DNA of 6,538 bases from Deltaproteobacteria bacterium. Lineage in GTDB: Bacteria > JAMCPX01. Made by a program: the position numbers and the translations under genes. Of this stretch, positions 1-6,048 are shown piece after piece. Location: NCBI GenBank assembly GCA_023489065.1, contig JAMDCL010000093.1, positions 1 to 6,538 of the forward strand, written 5' to 3'. Within the stretch, counting starts at the first letter, position 1, and the number at the start of each line of letters is the position of its first letter. The notes beneath the pieces were generated by a model. The model was not told the DNA's origin. It was given only the letters and a program-made list of their open reading frames with translations, and did not search any database.

Positions 1-690
1 TGTAAATACAAGCTGGGTTACTGCATTCGGAATCTTATCCGGAGGTCCTATTGGCTCATACGGATAAATAAGTGGCAATCCAATATCCGGCGGCCAGTAG
101 GCAAGCGCAAGAACGGTCATGCCTCCGTGCAGGTTTCCGCTCAGATAATACCCGCCCTCCCCTGTATTGAGATTTAATGCTATATAACCGGTGCCTGTGA
201 ATGCTTCATACGTAGTCCCGCTGATTGGCACCTGAACCTCCAGGCCCTGATTAACGAGGTTCTCAATGTTGCTCTGGATGGCTGCTGTTGTGGTGGGATC
301 AAGTCCTGTGGTGATTGTCGGCAGCACAGTCGAGATGTTCTGCTGGTCAATTGTCACTATGCTTATCCCCTGTCCTGCGGCAAGCCTTAATAGTTTCATT
401 GTCGATATGGACTCCACACCAAGTATATCCTCAAATGCCTTTTCCTCAAGATATGAGCCCTCATAGCCGGAAAGATACATAAATCCTTTTGTCGATACCC
501 CGGTGTCCGACGTAATCGGAATTGCACTTGATATGCGGGAGAGTGCATCGATTGCAGCTCCGGTTGTCTGCATGCTGGTCACGATCCCAAGGGTGGTGGA
601 TACATTTACCACCGGCTTTGCGGCAACAACCGTTACCTCCGGATGCACGACCCGGACTCCGCTAAACCCCGCGATCTCGGATTCCGCGGC
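1..690 (-). CDS. Middle segment of a large surface protein (transglutaminase/Rhs-associated type), open at the window edge
   Basis: The minus-strand frame is open for 230 codons, from just after the TAG at 691-693 to base 1, and it runs off the window. No normal start is convincing: the first candidates are a GTG at 648-646 and ATGs at 573-571 and 480-478, none with a strong Shine-Dalgarno sequence. The translation looks like real protein. It includes GYEGSYLEE (about residue 75), SISTMKLLRLAAGQGISIVT (about 94-113) and TGTGYIALNLNTGEGGYYLS (about 165-184), then a Pro-rich stretch. From memory, the pattern GYEGS..E / STxKLLxLA / GTGYxxLxxxTGxGxYxxSGGL occurs downstream of a transglutaminase-like domain in very large secreted proteins, some of which continue into Rhs/YD repeats. 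Neither a transglutaminase domain nor a signal peptide is present here, so the 5' part is missing, or the segment is joined by readthrough to the gene before it. The family call is moderate to weak; that it is coding is fairly secure. Confidence 0.6.
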
Positions 691-1650
691 CTACGGACTC
701 CATGTCCATTTAACGATCTTGTAATTCGTATCGCTGCGGTCGTAGGTGTAGATACTGCCATCTGGTCCGATGACTGCTTGACCGTATTCGGCAGCTACTC
801 CTTGGGGAGGCGGCTCAGCATTTGGAGGCCAATGAGATGGTCGCTCCACGGGCTTATATTGTGGTAGAGGCGCAACCCATGAAGTATTCAGAAATAATTG
901 ATACTGCTGCTTCTGTCCGGCAGGAGTTTGAATAGCTGTGGCTGTAAATGCATAAACCCTTGCTGGCTCCATTCCATTATGAACATCCATGATCAGATTT
1001 GTATTTATGCGAATAATCCCTGAATCGTAAGGAAAATATCCTGTGCTTCCCGTGTAATAATAAAAATACACCCCATCCGGATATTCTATCTTCTTGTAAT
1101 GTGATGTACCTGTTATCTTCTGGCTCAATATCCCCAACACCATTGGACGGGTAGAGGTGGTGGTGAGAAGCGTGCCAGCAGGAGAGTAGATACAATAAAT
1201 ACTTTTTGGATATCCAGTTGTTACAACACCATTTCCTATTAACGATATATTTATTAAACCATTTCCAGACACGCAGGTTTGTTGCCATTGCAGTGTGGTT
1301 GAACTAAATTTCTCTAATACACCTTTATAAGCTGTATAAAGATTATTTGCCGAATCAAAAGCAAAGGTATATGGATTTGTTTGAAATATCTGAATAAGAT
1401 TTCCACTTGAATCAAAAAGTTGAATTCGATTATTCACATTATCTAATACGCCAATTGAACCAACATCATTTAACTTAATTATTTTGGGATATGAATCTAA
1501 TGAATCCCCTTGTTCCAATCCAAACTGTGTCGTACCAGTGCCCCATGTACCTGAAAGCACCGTTGTTGGTCCTGTCCATCCAGCGTATGAATTACCAGCA
1601 AACAAAAACACAAGGCACGAAGTCATAAAAAAGAACTTTTTTATTTCCAT
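691..1650 (-). CDS. Secreted protein of unknown function with an NHL/beta-propeller-like segment (319 aa)
   Basis: This appears to be a complete gene encoding an exported protein. Residues 1-23 form a typical signal peptide: basic MEIKK, a hydrophobic core FFFMTSCLVFLFAG, then SYA before Gly24, fitting signal peptidase I cleavage. Mature residues 24-52 carry GTWGTGTTQFGLEQGDS. Residues 57-90 (NDVGSIGVLDNVNNRIQLFD and what follows) resemble one NHL-type beta-propeller blade. The C-terminus (about 288-317) has EYGQAVIGPDGSIYTYDRSD followed by YKIVKWTW. I recall this tail from uncharacterised secreted proteins of Nitrospirota and Desulfobacterota, which supports a natural end here. The start is the ATG at 1650-1648, 8 nt behind a GGGAGG. 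It overlaps the end of the NlpC/P60 gene by 10 bp, so the two are probably co-translated. Base composition is uneven: the 5' half is AT-rich and the 3' half much richer in GC. The molecular function is unknown; an envelope role is inferred from export and the neighbour. Confidence 0.85.
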   Translation of the reverse strand: MEIKKFFFMTSCLVFLFAGNSYAGWTGPTTVLSGTWGTGTTQFGLEQGDSLDSYPKIIKLNDVGSIGVLDNVNNRIQLFDSSGNLIQIFQTNPYTFAFDSANNLYTAYKGVLEKFSSTTLQWQQTCVSGNGLINISLIGNGVVTTGYPKSIYCIYSPAGTLLTTTSTRPMVLGILSQKITGTSHYKKIEYPDGVYFYYYTGSTGYFPYDSGIIRINTNLIMDVHNGMEPARVYAFTATAIQTPAGQKQQYQLFLNTSWVAPLPQYKPVERPSHWPPNAEPPPQGVAAEYGQAVIGPDGSIYTYDRSDTNYKIVKWTWSP

Positions 1651-4532
1651 AATATTATCCTCCCATAACCTACTGGTGTAGCAATATCTTGGCCTGTGAT
1701 TATGACCTTTCTTGAAAATATTTTACCTAATACAGGATCGTTATAACTATTGATTCCATACGCATGTATTATCTTATACTCCCCATTCCCCAATCCAACA
1801 CATTCTCCTGTCGGATCGTCATCGGGGGTGCAGTAGATAATGGAGATGTGATGCTGGTATTCTACTAAATCACCTCTGTGCAGTTTATATGAAGGGTATT
1901 GTGTTCCCTGCGTATCACCGGGGCCAAAGATATATTCATAGCCTGATGTATCATCTGTTATTGCTAATGGGGTACCAATATCCGATTGTTCTAAGCAATC
2001 TGCATATGAAAAGAAAAACATGCATGCACTATTTGCCCATGATGGAATAAACAAAGGTGTATTTTGTGCTTTCATGATATTGGTTGCATACTCCCCTGTT
2101 CTTTGCACAAATCCACTGCAGTCTACTCCACTCCAGTAATCAGGATAAAATGGACTATTGGGTGAATAATTAATTTCATTTTGGTTGCCAACCTTACTAT
2201 AAAGTCCTGCCCATCTCAATGTTCCCTGTCCTGCCTGACAAGTACTGTTTAAGTTTCCTCTGTACGGAGATGTATTTTCTAAACTCTTTATCGTTGCTGT
2301 ATCTGGTGCCTGACACTTAGCTACTGTGGAATTAAACTGATCCACTGTTTGTTTGCACCCATAGCAATAGCTCATACCGGATCCATGCGGATTGGCACTG
2401 CCCTCAGGTCCTTGTCCTGTTCTCGCATACCAATTGTCTGTGCTTTCCGTTATATACGCGACTGCCGAGAACATCATCGCCTGTGTGAATGGATTTACAA
2501 CATTCTCATAAAGCTCATACAAGCCGGTATCGGTTATGTTGACTCCGTTGTTCACTTGTACATCACTGGCATCATATCCATTCCAGCCCGTCAGGGTCTC
2601 ACTGTCCACGATCTTATTCAGATAGGCCGATGATGAGCCTACCAGTCCATACCATTTCATAAGCGCTCTATAGGTATCTGAGGTGTTGTCTGAACTGCCA
2701 TAGCTGATCGTCCCGTCCGCATGCTGTGTTGCATTCGATGTCATGTCAACACCTGCATCGAAATAGGTCTTATATGTGCTGAGTGCCTTGATTGTATTGT
2801 CCCCATATATTCCATCCTCATCCATAAGGGTGTAATTAGTGCCAACAGTGCTCTTCCTCGGTACCACCTCATTGAGCATCATCTGCAGCCTGTCTACCAT
2901 CTCTTCATTTCCACTGCCATATGCTATGGTTGTTGGCGTGAGTCCTGCATGGTCTTTATCATACACAAACACATTGTCCCCGTTTATTACGCTCGCCATA
3001 TCCGTGTTATATGCATCCCTTACCTGATACGTTATGACATCCGTGATCGTTTGTCCATTCACATTCCAACTGAACTCTATAGGGATATTCGGCACATCTC
3101 CAGAAGTTATACCACTGCCATCAAGATGAAACACCGCCTTGCCATCTGATGGAACAATACTGTCTTCTATGCTTACTTTGTCAGGACTGCCAATAAGCTG
3201 AGCATTAACCGGCGTATTCACTCCGCCAGCTAATGCATGCACCGTAATATCTCTCTTACCGAGCGCGGGATAATACTTGTCCCAGAGCTTTACGTCCGGG
3301 AACTGTGGGTCTGCCTTCTCTGCATAGAATTGTGCTACTGAGAGAGGCATCTTTTCGCTATCTATCGCCAGCTGGCTGTCCCTGTTGAGCACAACCTGCA
3401 CTGAGTAGTTCTTTGTAGCATCAAGCTGGAAGCCCTTGTTGAGTGTAGCTGTGCCTGTCATTGACGTGCTGCCCACAAAGCTCATGGTAGGCAGCCATGA
3501 ACCACTGCCGGGTGTAGAGTTCAGCAGATCTACCTGTGCGATGTATGCAGTGTAGGAGAATGGCAGGATTTCGTAATTGATATCGAGGTCCGCGGTGCTG
3601 TAACTCTGAGAATTTAAGATTAACGGATTCGGGCCCACGGTAACAGGGCTGATAGATACAGCGTAATAAGTAGCTACAAAAGGATTGAATAAAAAGCTCG
3701 TCATTGAAGTAGGTATAGGGGCACATCCTGCAATCGGACTCCCTCCTACTTGGTATTTTGGAGTAGTAATCTTTCCTCCAGCACTATATTGCTCAAGTTC
3801 AGGTGTGTTGCCAAGCGTTATTGGAACTGTATACATGCCAACGTCCTGATGGATTGGTGTACCCGCCGTACCGGTACCAGAAAGCGTAGTTATTTCTATT
3901 TGAAACCCGGAATCTATCAATGCATTTTGACTGAATGCTCCGGAGCAGTCTATCTGACACTGAGTACTGTCCCAATTACAAATTGTGTGGGTCTCGTACG
4001 TATAAACATTGAAGGAACCATGGCCTCCAAGGGGGCCTGCATTCACAATATTACCATTAATATCTACCAGCGAAGGTATTATGAGAATTAAGTCTTCTTC
4101 GTAGGTATGTGAAACAGCAGGGATGTACGAAAACGTAAAATCAATAGTAAAGGTAAGATCTGGAAGCCTGGGACTTGACGCAGTTAAGCTGTAAATTGCA
4201 TTTTCAAGATTACCCGTAATCACGCCTATCATTGCACCTTTAAAATCTGTATAAACTTTTATTGGACCAGCACCTGCATTACATGCCTGAGCACCATATA
4301 TGGTTGGCCACTGCGGGCATCCCCCTACCCCAAGATTGTTCTCAGAAACTATAGCCATATTCAGTCCCCCGGCTGGAGTTCCGTTGGGATATTCATCTGG
4401 ATTTAATTGAATTGGATTTACCGTAAAATTAACAGGTATATTGGACACAGGGTTATTATACTGGTCCTGCACCGCAACTGAATCAAATCCTACATACATA
4501 CCTAAAAAAGCTATATGATTTGTCATATCCAT
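1641..4532 (-). CDS. Ig-like stalk, peptidoglycan-binding and NlpC/P60 hydrolase protein; 5' end probably missing
   Basis: This is a large multidomain cell-wall protein, 963 aa from the first Met. Residues about 15-40 (SVAVQDQYNNPVSNIPVNFT) are a classic invasin/Big-1-type Ig strand pair, and further beta-rich Ig-like modules seem to fill about 40-530. Residues 536-590 resemble a peptidoglycan-binding (PG_binding_1) domain: MVDRLQMMLNEV, then DGIYGDNTIKALSTY. The C-terminus is an NlpC/P60 domain, with Cys805 in VDCSGFVQR, His895 in HRGDLVEYQHHISIIY and His923 in IIHAYG as the expected catalytic set. In this family the Cys attacks a peptide or amide bond, usually in peptidoglycan stem peptides. 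At least 15 cysteines, including CYGC at 723-726, suggest an exported, disulfide-bonded protein, yet no signal peptide is present. The frame stays open upstream to 4613, and those 27 codons look like the end of another Ig-like repeat (YTAIARPDIPTTFTKI). No good Shine-Dalgarno precedes the ATG at 4532. The gene is therefore probably truncated where the transposase fragment begins. The 3' end overlaps the next gene by 10 bp. Confidence 0.85.
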   Translation of the reverse strand: MDMTNHIAFLGMYVGFDSVAVQDQYNNPVSNIPVNFTVNPIQLNPDEYPNGTPAGGLNMAIVSENNLGVGGCPQWPTIYGAQACNAGAGPIKVYTDFKGAMIGVITGNLENAIYSLTASSPRLPDLTFTIDFTFSYIPAVSHTYEEDLILIIPSLVDINGNIVNAGPLGGHGSFNVYTYETHTICNWDSTQCQIDCSGAFSQNALIDSGFQIEITTLSGTGTAGTPIHQDVGMYTVPITLGNTPELEQYSAGGKITTPKYQVGGSPIAGCAPIPTSMTSFLFNPFVATYYAVSISPVTVGPNPLILNSQSYSTADLDINYEILPFSYTAYIAQVDLLNSTPGSGSWLPTMSFVGSTSMTGTATLNKGFQLDATKNYSVQVVLNRDSQLAIDSEKMPLSVAQFYAEKADPQFPDVKLWDKYYPALGKRDITVHALAGGVNTPVNAQLIGSPDKVSIEDSIVPSDGKAVFHLDGSGITSGDVPNIPIEFSWNVNGQTITDVITYQVRDAYNTDMASVINGDNVFVYDKDHAGLTPTTIAYGSGNEEMVDRLQMMLNEVVPRKSTVGTNYTLMDEDGIYGDNTIKALSTYKTYFDAGVDMTSNATQHADGTISYGSSDNTSDTYRALMKWYGLVGSSSAYLNKIVDSETLTGWNGYDASDVQVNNGVNITDTGLYELYENVVNPFTQAMMFSAVAYITESTDNWYARTGQGPEGSANPHGSGMSYCYGCKQTVDQFNSTVAKCQAPDTATIKSLENTSPYRGNLNSTCQAGQGTLRWAGLYSKVGNQNEINYSPNSPFYPDYWSGVDCSGFVQRTGEYATNIMKAQNTPLFIPSWANSACMFFFSYADCLEQSDIGTPLAITDDTSGYEYIFGPGDTQGTQYPSYKLHRGDLVEYQHHISIIYCTPDDDPTGECVGLGNGEYKIIHAYGINSYNDPVLGKIFSRKVIITGQDIATPVGYGRIILWK
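1659..1664 (-). promoter_or_regulatory. Shine-Dalgarno site of the 319-aa secreted protein gene
   Basis: The minus strand reads GGGAGG followed by 8 nt (ATAATATT) and then the ATG at 1650. The site lies inside the last codons of the upstream NlpC/P60 gene, whose TAA is at 1643-1641. Ribosomes finishing that gene pass over the start of the next, a layout typical of translational coupling. It fixes the start at 1650. Confidence 0.75.
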
Positions 4533-4613
4533 AATCTTTGTAAATGTAGTTGGTATATCCGGCCTTGCTATCGCCGTATAACCGCCGATTAGTCCTATAT
4601 GGAAGCTACGGGG

Positions 4614-4868
4614 TCAGCCCTTGATATGTGAAATGATAGCATCGATCTCCTTGCCTAATCTTCCGTCTTCATGCAGTTGCCTTTCCAAACTATCGGCGGC
4701 CTTGCTTACCGACGAATAGCTTACTCCAAATTGTTCCCCAATCTCTGCATTGCTCAGATTACTGTACCTCTTGAGTAAACAGATAGCAACCTTCTTTTCT
4801 TTCAACGGTGCGTGCTTCTTTACGCCGTCCGATATCCTCTTGTAATTGTAGACCTTCTCACGCTTCAA
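4614..4868 (-). CDS. C-terminal DnaA-like helix-turn-helix fragment of a REP-associated (Y1) transposase
   Basis: This 84-codon ORF matches the DnaA domain-IV-like tail found at the end of many REP-associated tyrosine transposases. KEKKVAICLLKRYSNLSNAE (about residues 23-42) leads into IGEQFGVSYSSVSKAADSLE (about 43-62), and the tail ends LGKEIDAIISHIKG. The LSNAEIG..FGVSYSSVSK stretch is the DNA-binding helix-turn-helix. The catalytic Y1 domain (HUH motif and tyrosine), which should come first, is absent. The only possible start near the beginning is TTG at 4868-4866, and an in-frame TAA lies just two codons upstream (4874-4872). It is therefore best read as a decayed fragment, although a free-standing small DNA-binding protein cannot be excluded. 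Its TGA (4616-4614) is in the same frame as the truncated NlpC/P60 gene that follows immediately. Palindromes at 4899-4991 lie behind it, as expected for an element of the REP type. Confidence 0.65.
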   Translation of the reverse strand: MKREKVYNYKRISDGVKKHAPLKEKKVAICLLKRYSNLSNAEIGEQFGVSYSSVSKAADSLERQLHEDGRLGKEIDAIISHIKG

Positions 4869-4898
4869 GGGTTACCCGTTGTTTTGCCTGCAGCCCCC

Positions 4899-4991
4899 TG
4901 TCCCAAAAACGTCCCTTTTTGGAACGCTTATTTTAAATCTCGGTTACAGAGGGAAGCGTTTACCCTGTTTTGATATCCCTTTTTTGGGACA
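4899..4991. repeat. Nested short palindromes, REP-like, next to the transposase fragment
   Basis: An 11-bp perfect inverted pair, TGTCCCAAAAA (4899-4909) and TTTTTGGGACA (4981-4991), encloses a second pair, AACGCTT (4923-4929) and AAGCGTT (4954-4960). Inside the left arm is a compact hairpin, CCAAAAA-CGTCCC-TTTTTGG (4903-4922). The motif TCCCTTTTT(T)GG(A/G)AC occurs twice in direct orientation, at 4912-4925 and 4976-4990. Short palindromes built on TGTCCC/GGGACA next to a Y1-type transposase tail fit a REP-type mobile unit. The assignment rests on the pattern and the neighbour, not on copy number. Confidence 0.55.
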
Positions 4992-5065
4992 CCAAAAAGA
5001 GCTTATCAAGCATGCGGTCATCTGCGATAATTAACGAATGTAACTTGCCCAGGAGCTGTGATATC

Positions 5066-5109
5066 GAACAAACGAACACTACAGAATAAAAAAAACCGAT
5101 CGTTTGTTC
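5066..5109. terminator. Inverted repeat right behind lspA; possible transcription end
   Basis: GAACAAACGA (5066-5075) is perfectly mirrored by TCGTTTGTTC (5100-5109), beginning one base after the lspA stop. On the lspA transcript the 24-nt loop would contain a run of eight U (5095-5088). In a standard intrinsic terminator the U run follows the stem rather than lying in the loop, and the stem is not GC-rich, so a terminator role is only possible. No better hairpin is seen between lspA and the transposase fragment that would mark the end of the ileS-lspA transcript. Confidence 0.35.
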
Positions 5110-5110
5110 C

Positions 5111-5605
5111 TCAGGGCTGTTTCTTTGATTTGCCTGAAAACAGCAGGTCGATGGCGAGCAGGATTGCTCCGACGGTGATCGCACTGTCCGCTACGTTGAA
5201 CGCAGGCCAGTGCGTGTTCTTCACGAACGCATCGATAAAGTCGACGACGTAACCGAGCCGTAGCCGATCGATAACATTACCGATCGCACCGCCCATAATC
5301 AGGGACAGTGCCACCATGGACAATCTCGTCATATCTTTCGAAAACAGATAAACGAAAAATAGGACAAAAAATACGGCCACTGACAGCACGGTAAGCAGTG
5401 TTGTCCGGAATATGCACTGGCCGCTGTTGAACATGCCGAATGCTACCCCCCTGTTATAGACGCTGACAAGATCAAGAAAACCCGGGATTATGACAACCCT
5501 GCTGCTCAGGTAATGGACGACGAAATACTTCGTCGCCTGATCCAGCAGGACAACAACGACGGCTATCGAAATGAGGTTTATCAGCCTTTGCTTAATCGGT
5601 ATCAT
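5111..5605 (-). CDS. lspA: Lipoprotein signal peptidase (signal peptidase II)
   Basis: LspA is the inner-membrane aspartyl protease that removes the signal peptide from prolipoproteins after Lgt has lipidated the conserved Cys. The 164-aa length is normal for the family. All hallmark motifs are present: LDQATK with Asp22, NRGVAFG at 51-57, GGAIGNVIDR with catalytic Asp113, and FNVADSAI with catalytic Asp140. Four hydrophobic segments (about 8-22, 68-88, 95-112, 140-156) fit its four-helix topology, and the tail is basic (GKSKKQP). The start chosen is the ATG at 5605-5603. An upstream in-frame Met at 5695 would add 30 residues that overlap ileS and do not belong to the family. The A of this ATG is also the last base of the ileS TGA (TGATG), a coupling arrangement common for ileS-lspA. 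No defects are seen, so the gene should be functional. Confidence 0.97.
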   Translation of the reverse strand: MIPIKQRLINLISIAVVVVLLDQATKYFVVHYLSSRVVIIPGFLDLVSVYNRGVAFGMFNSGQCIFRTTLLTVLSVAVFFVLFFVYLFSKDMTRLSMVALSLIMGGAIGNVIDRLRLGYVVDFIDAFVKNTHWPAFNVADSAITVGAILLAIDLLFSGKSKKQP

Positions 5606-6045
5606 CAGCTGACCGCCTCGACGCACCGTGCGCACAGCGTCGGATGTGCGGAGTCCTGGCCGACAGAGTCCGAATAATTCCAGCACCGCTCGCATTTTTG
5701 GCCATGTGCTTTCTGTATCTGCACCTTCAGGCCATCGGTCGCCCGTTTCAATTCGGCCTGGGAAACGATGAACAGTTCCGTCAGGGTACTCTTATATTTT
5801 TCCAGCAACGTATAATCCTCCTGTTCCGCTTCAATGACAACCATGGTTTCGAGCGATGAACCGATGGTCTTATTGGCACGCTGGACCTCGATTGCCTTGT
5901 TGACCTCGTCACGGATAAGCCTTAATCGTCCATAGTCCTGATACACGACTGTGTCCGTTTCCGGGAATACAGGGTGCCGTGCATGATCCGTCAAAAACAC
6001 GCTTTCTGCATCTTTGGCCGGCATATATTTCCACGCCTCTTCCGC
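5605..6045 (-). CDS. ileS: Isoleucyl-tRNA synthetase, C-terminal part (146 aa)
   Basis: This is the true 3' end of ileS, encoding the class I synthetase that charges tRNA-Ile. It begins in frame with AEEAWKYMPAKDAESVFLTD, the end of the anticodon-binding helical region. The conserved RLRLIRDEVNKAIEVQRANK and IGSSLE follow, and it closes with a zinc ribbon: KCERCWNY, then LCARCVEAVS, with four Cys as two CxxC pairs. Full-length bacterial IleS has about 930 residues, so only the last sixth is here. Upstream of 6045 the frame stays open to 6279, but that part is only the antisense of the plus-strand ileS piece and does not encode IleS. The break falls exactly at the start of the 88-bp inverted repeat. 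The gene stops at TGA 5607-5605, overlapping lspA by one base. Confidence 0.93.
   Translation of the reverse strand, partial: AEEAWKYMPAKDAESVFLTDHARHPVFPETDTVVYQDYGRLRLIRDEVNKAIEVQRANKTIGSSLETMVVIEAEQEDYTLLEKYKSTLTELFIVSQAELKRATDGLKVQIQKAHGQKCERCWNYSDSVGQDSAHPTLCARCVEAVS
5613..5619 (-). promoter_or_regulatory. Shine-Dalgarno-like site for lspA inside the end of ileS
   Basis: GAGGCGG lies 7 nt upstream of the ATG at 5605, within the last codons of ileS. With the TGATG stop/start overlap it points to translational coupling of lspA to ileS, and it supports the short 164-aa start. Confidence 0.5.
5958..6045 (-). repeat. Left arm of an 88-bp perfect inverted repeat within ileS
   Basis: The reverse complement of this arm is identical, base for base, to 6451-6538. 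The inner edge at 6045 is sharp: the flanking sequences differ at once (GCC before GCG here, ACA before GCG in the other arm). The outer edge is unknown because the other arm reaches the window end while still matching. Confidence 0.95.
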
Positions 6046-6048
6046 GGC

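Larger units (their letters stand above)
4614..4991 (-). mobile_element. Probable remnant of a REP/Y1-transposase element between lspA and the truncated NlpC/P60 gene
   Basis: The stretch combines the transposase C-terminal fragment with the palindrome cluster upstream of it. On its left edge, an apparently truncated Ig-like coding frame begins directly after the transposase stop (TGACCCC on the minus strand). The true ends are uncertain, no target duplication is visible, and the catalytic part of the transposase is gone. It may equally be a repeat through which two unrelated sequences were joined during assembly. Confidence 0.4.

Noticed and set aside
691..693. Amber codon recoding (pyrrolysine or suppressed TAG) linking the two ORFs
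   Set aside because: No recoding element or pyrrolysine context is visible, and the 319-aa protein has a natural-looking C-terminus. A chance same-frame neighbour (one in three) is simpler.
266..867. Plus-strand ORFs of 66, 73 and 74 aa
   Set aside because: They are antisense to the continuous 230-codon minus-strand frame and to the 3' end of the 319-aa gene; their composition shows no protein-like pattern.
2349..4091. Plus-strand ORFs (94, 142, 62 and 113 aa) and the 101-aa minus-strand ORF inside the NlpC/P60 gene
   Set aside because: They are shadows of a long gene with recognisable domains and motifs in the main frame.
4869..4877. GGGTTACCC palindrome next to the TTG start as an operator
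   Set aside because: It has only four paired bases around a central T, with no second copy nearby; too short to claim as a regulatory site.
4960..5184. 74-aa minus-strand ORF behind lspA
   Set aside because: Its first half overlaps lspA in another frame and the inverted repeat. The last part (SLIIADDRMLDKLFLVSQKR) looks somewhat protein-like, but no family is recognised and there is no start or Shine-Dalgarno for it.
5606..5695. 30-residue N-terminal extension of LspA from the Met at 5695
   Set aside because: It lies wholly in ileS coding sequence in another frame, contains no membrane signal, and family members start near MIPIKQR. The TGATG overlap and the GAGGCGG site support the start at 5605.
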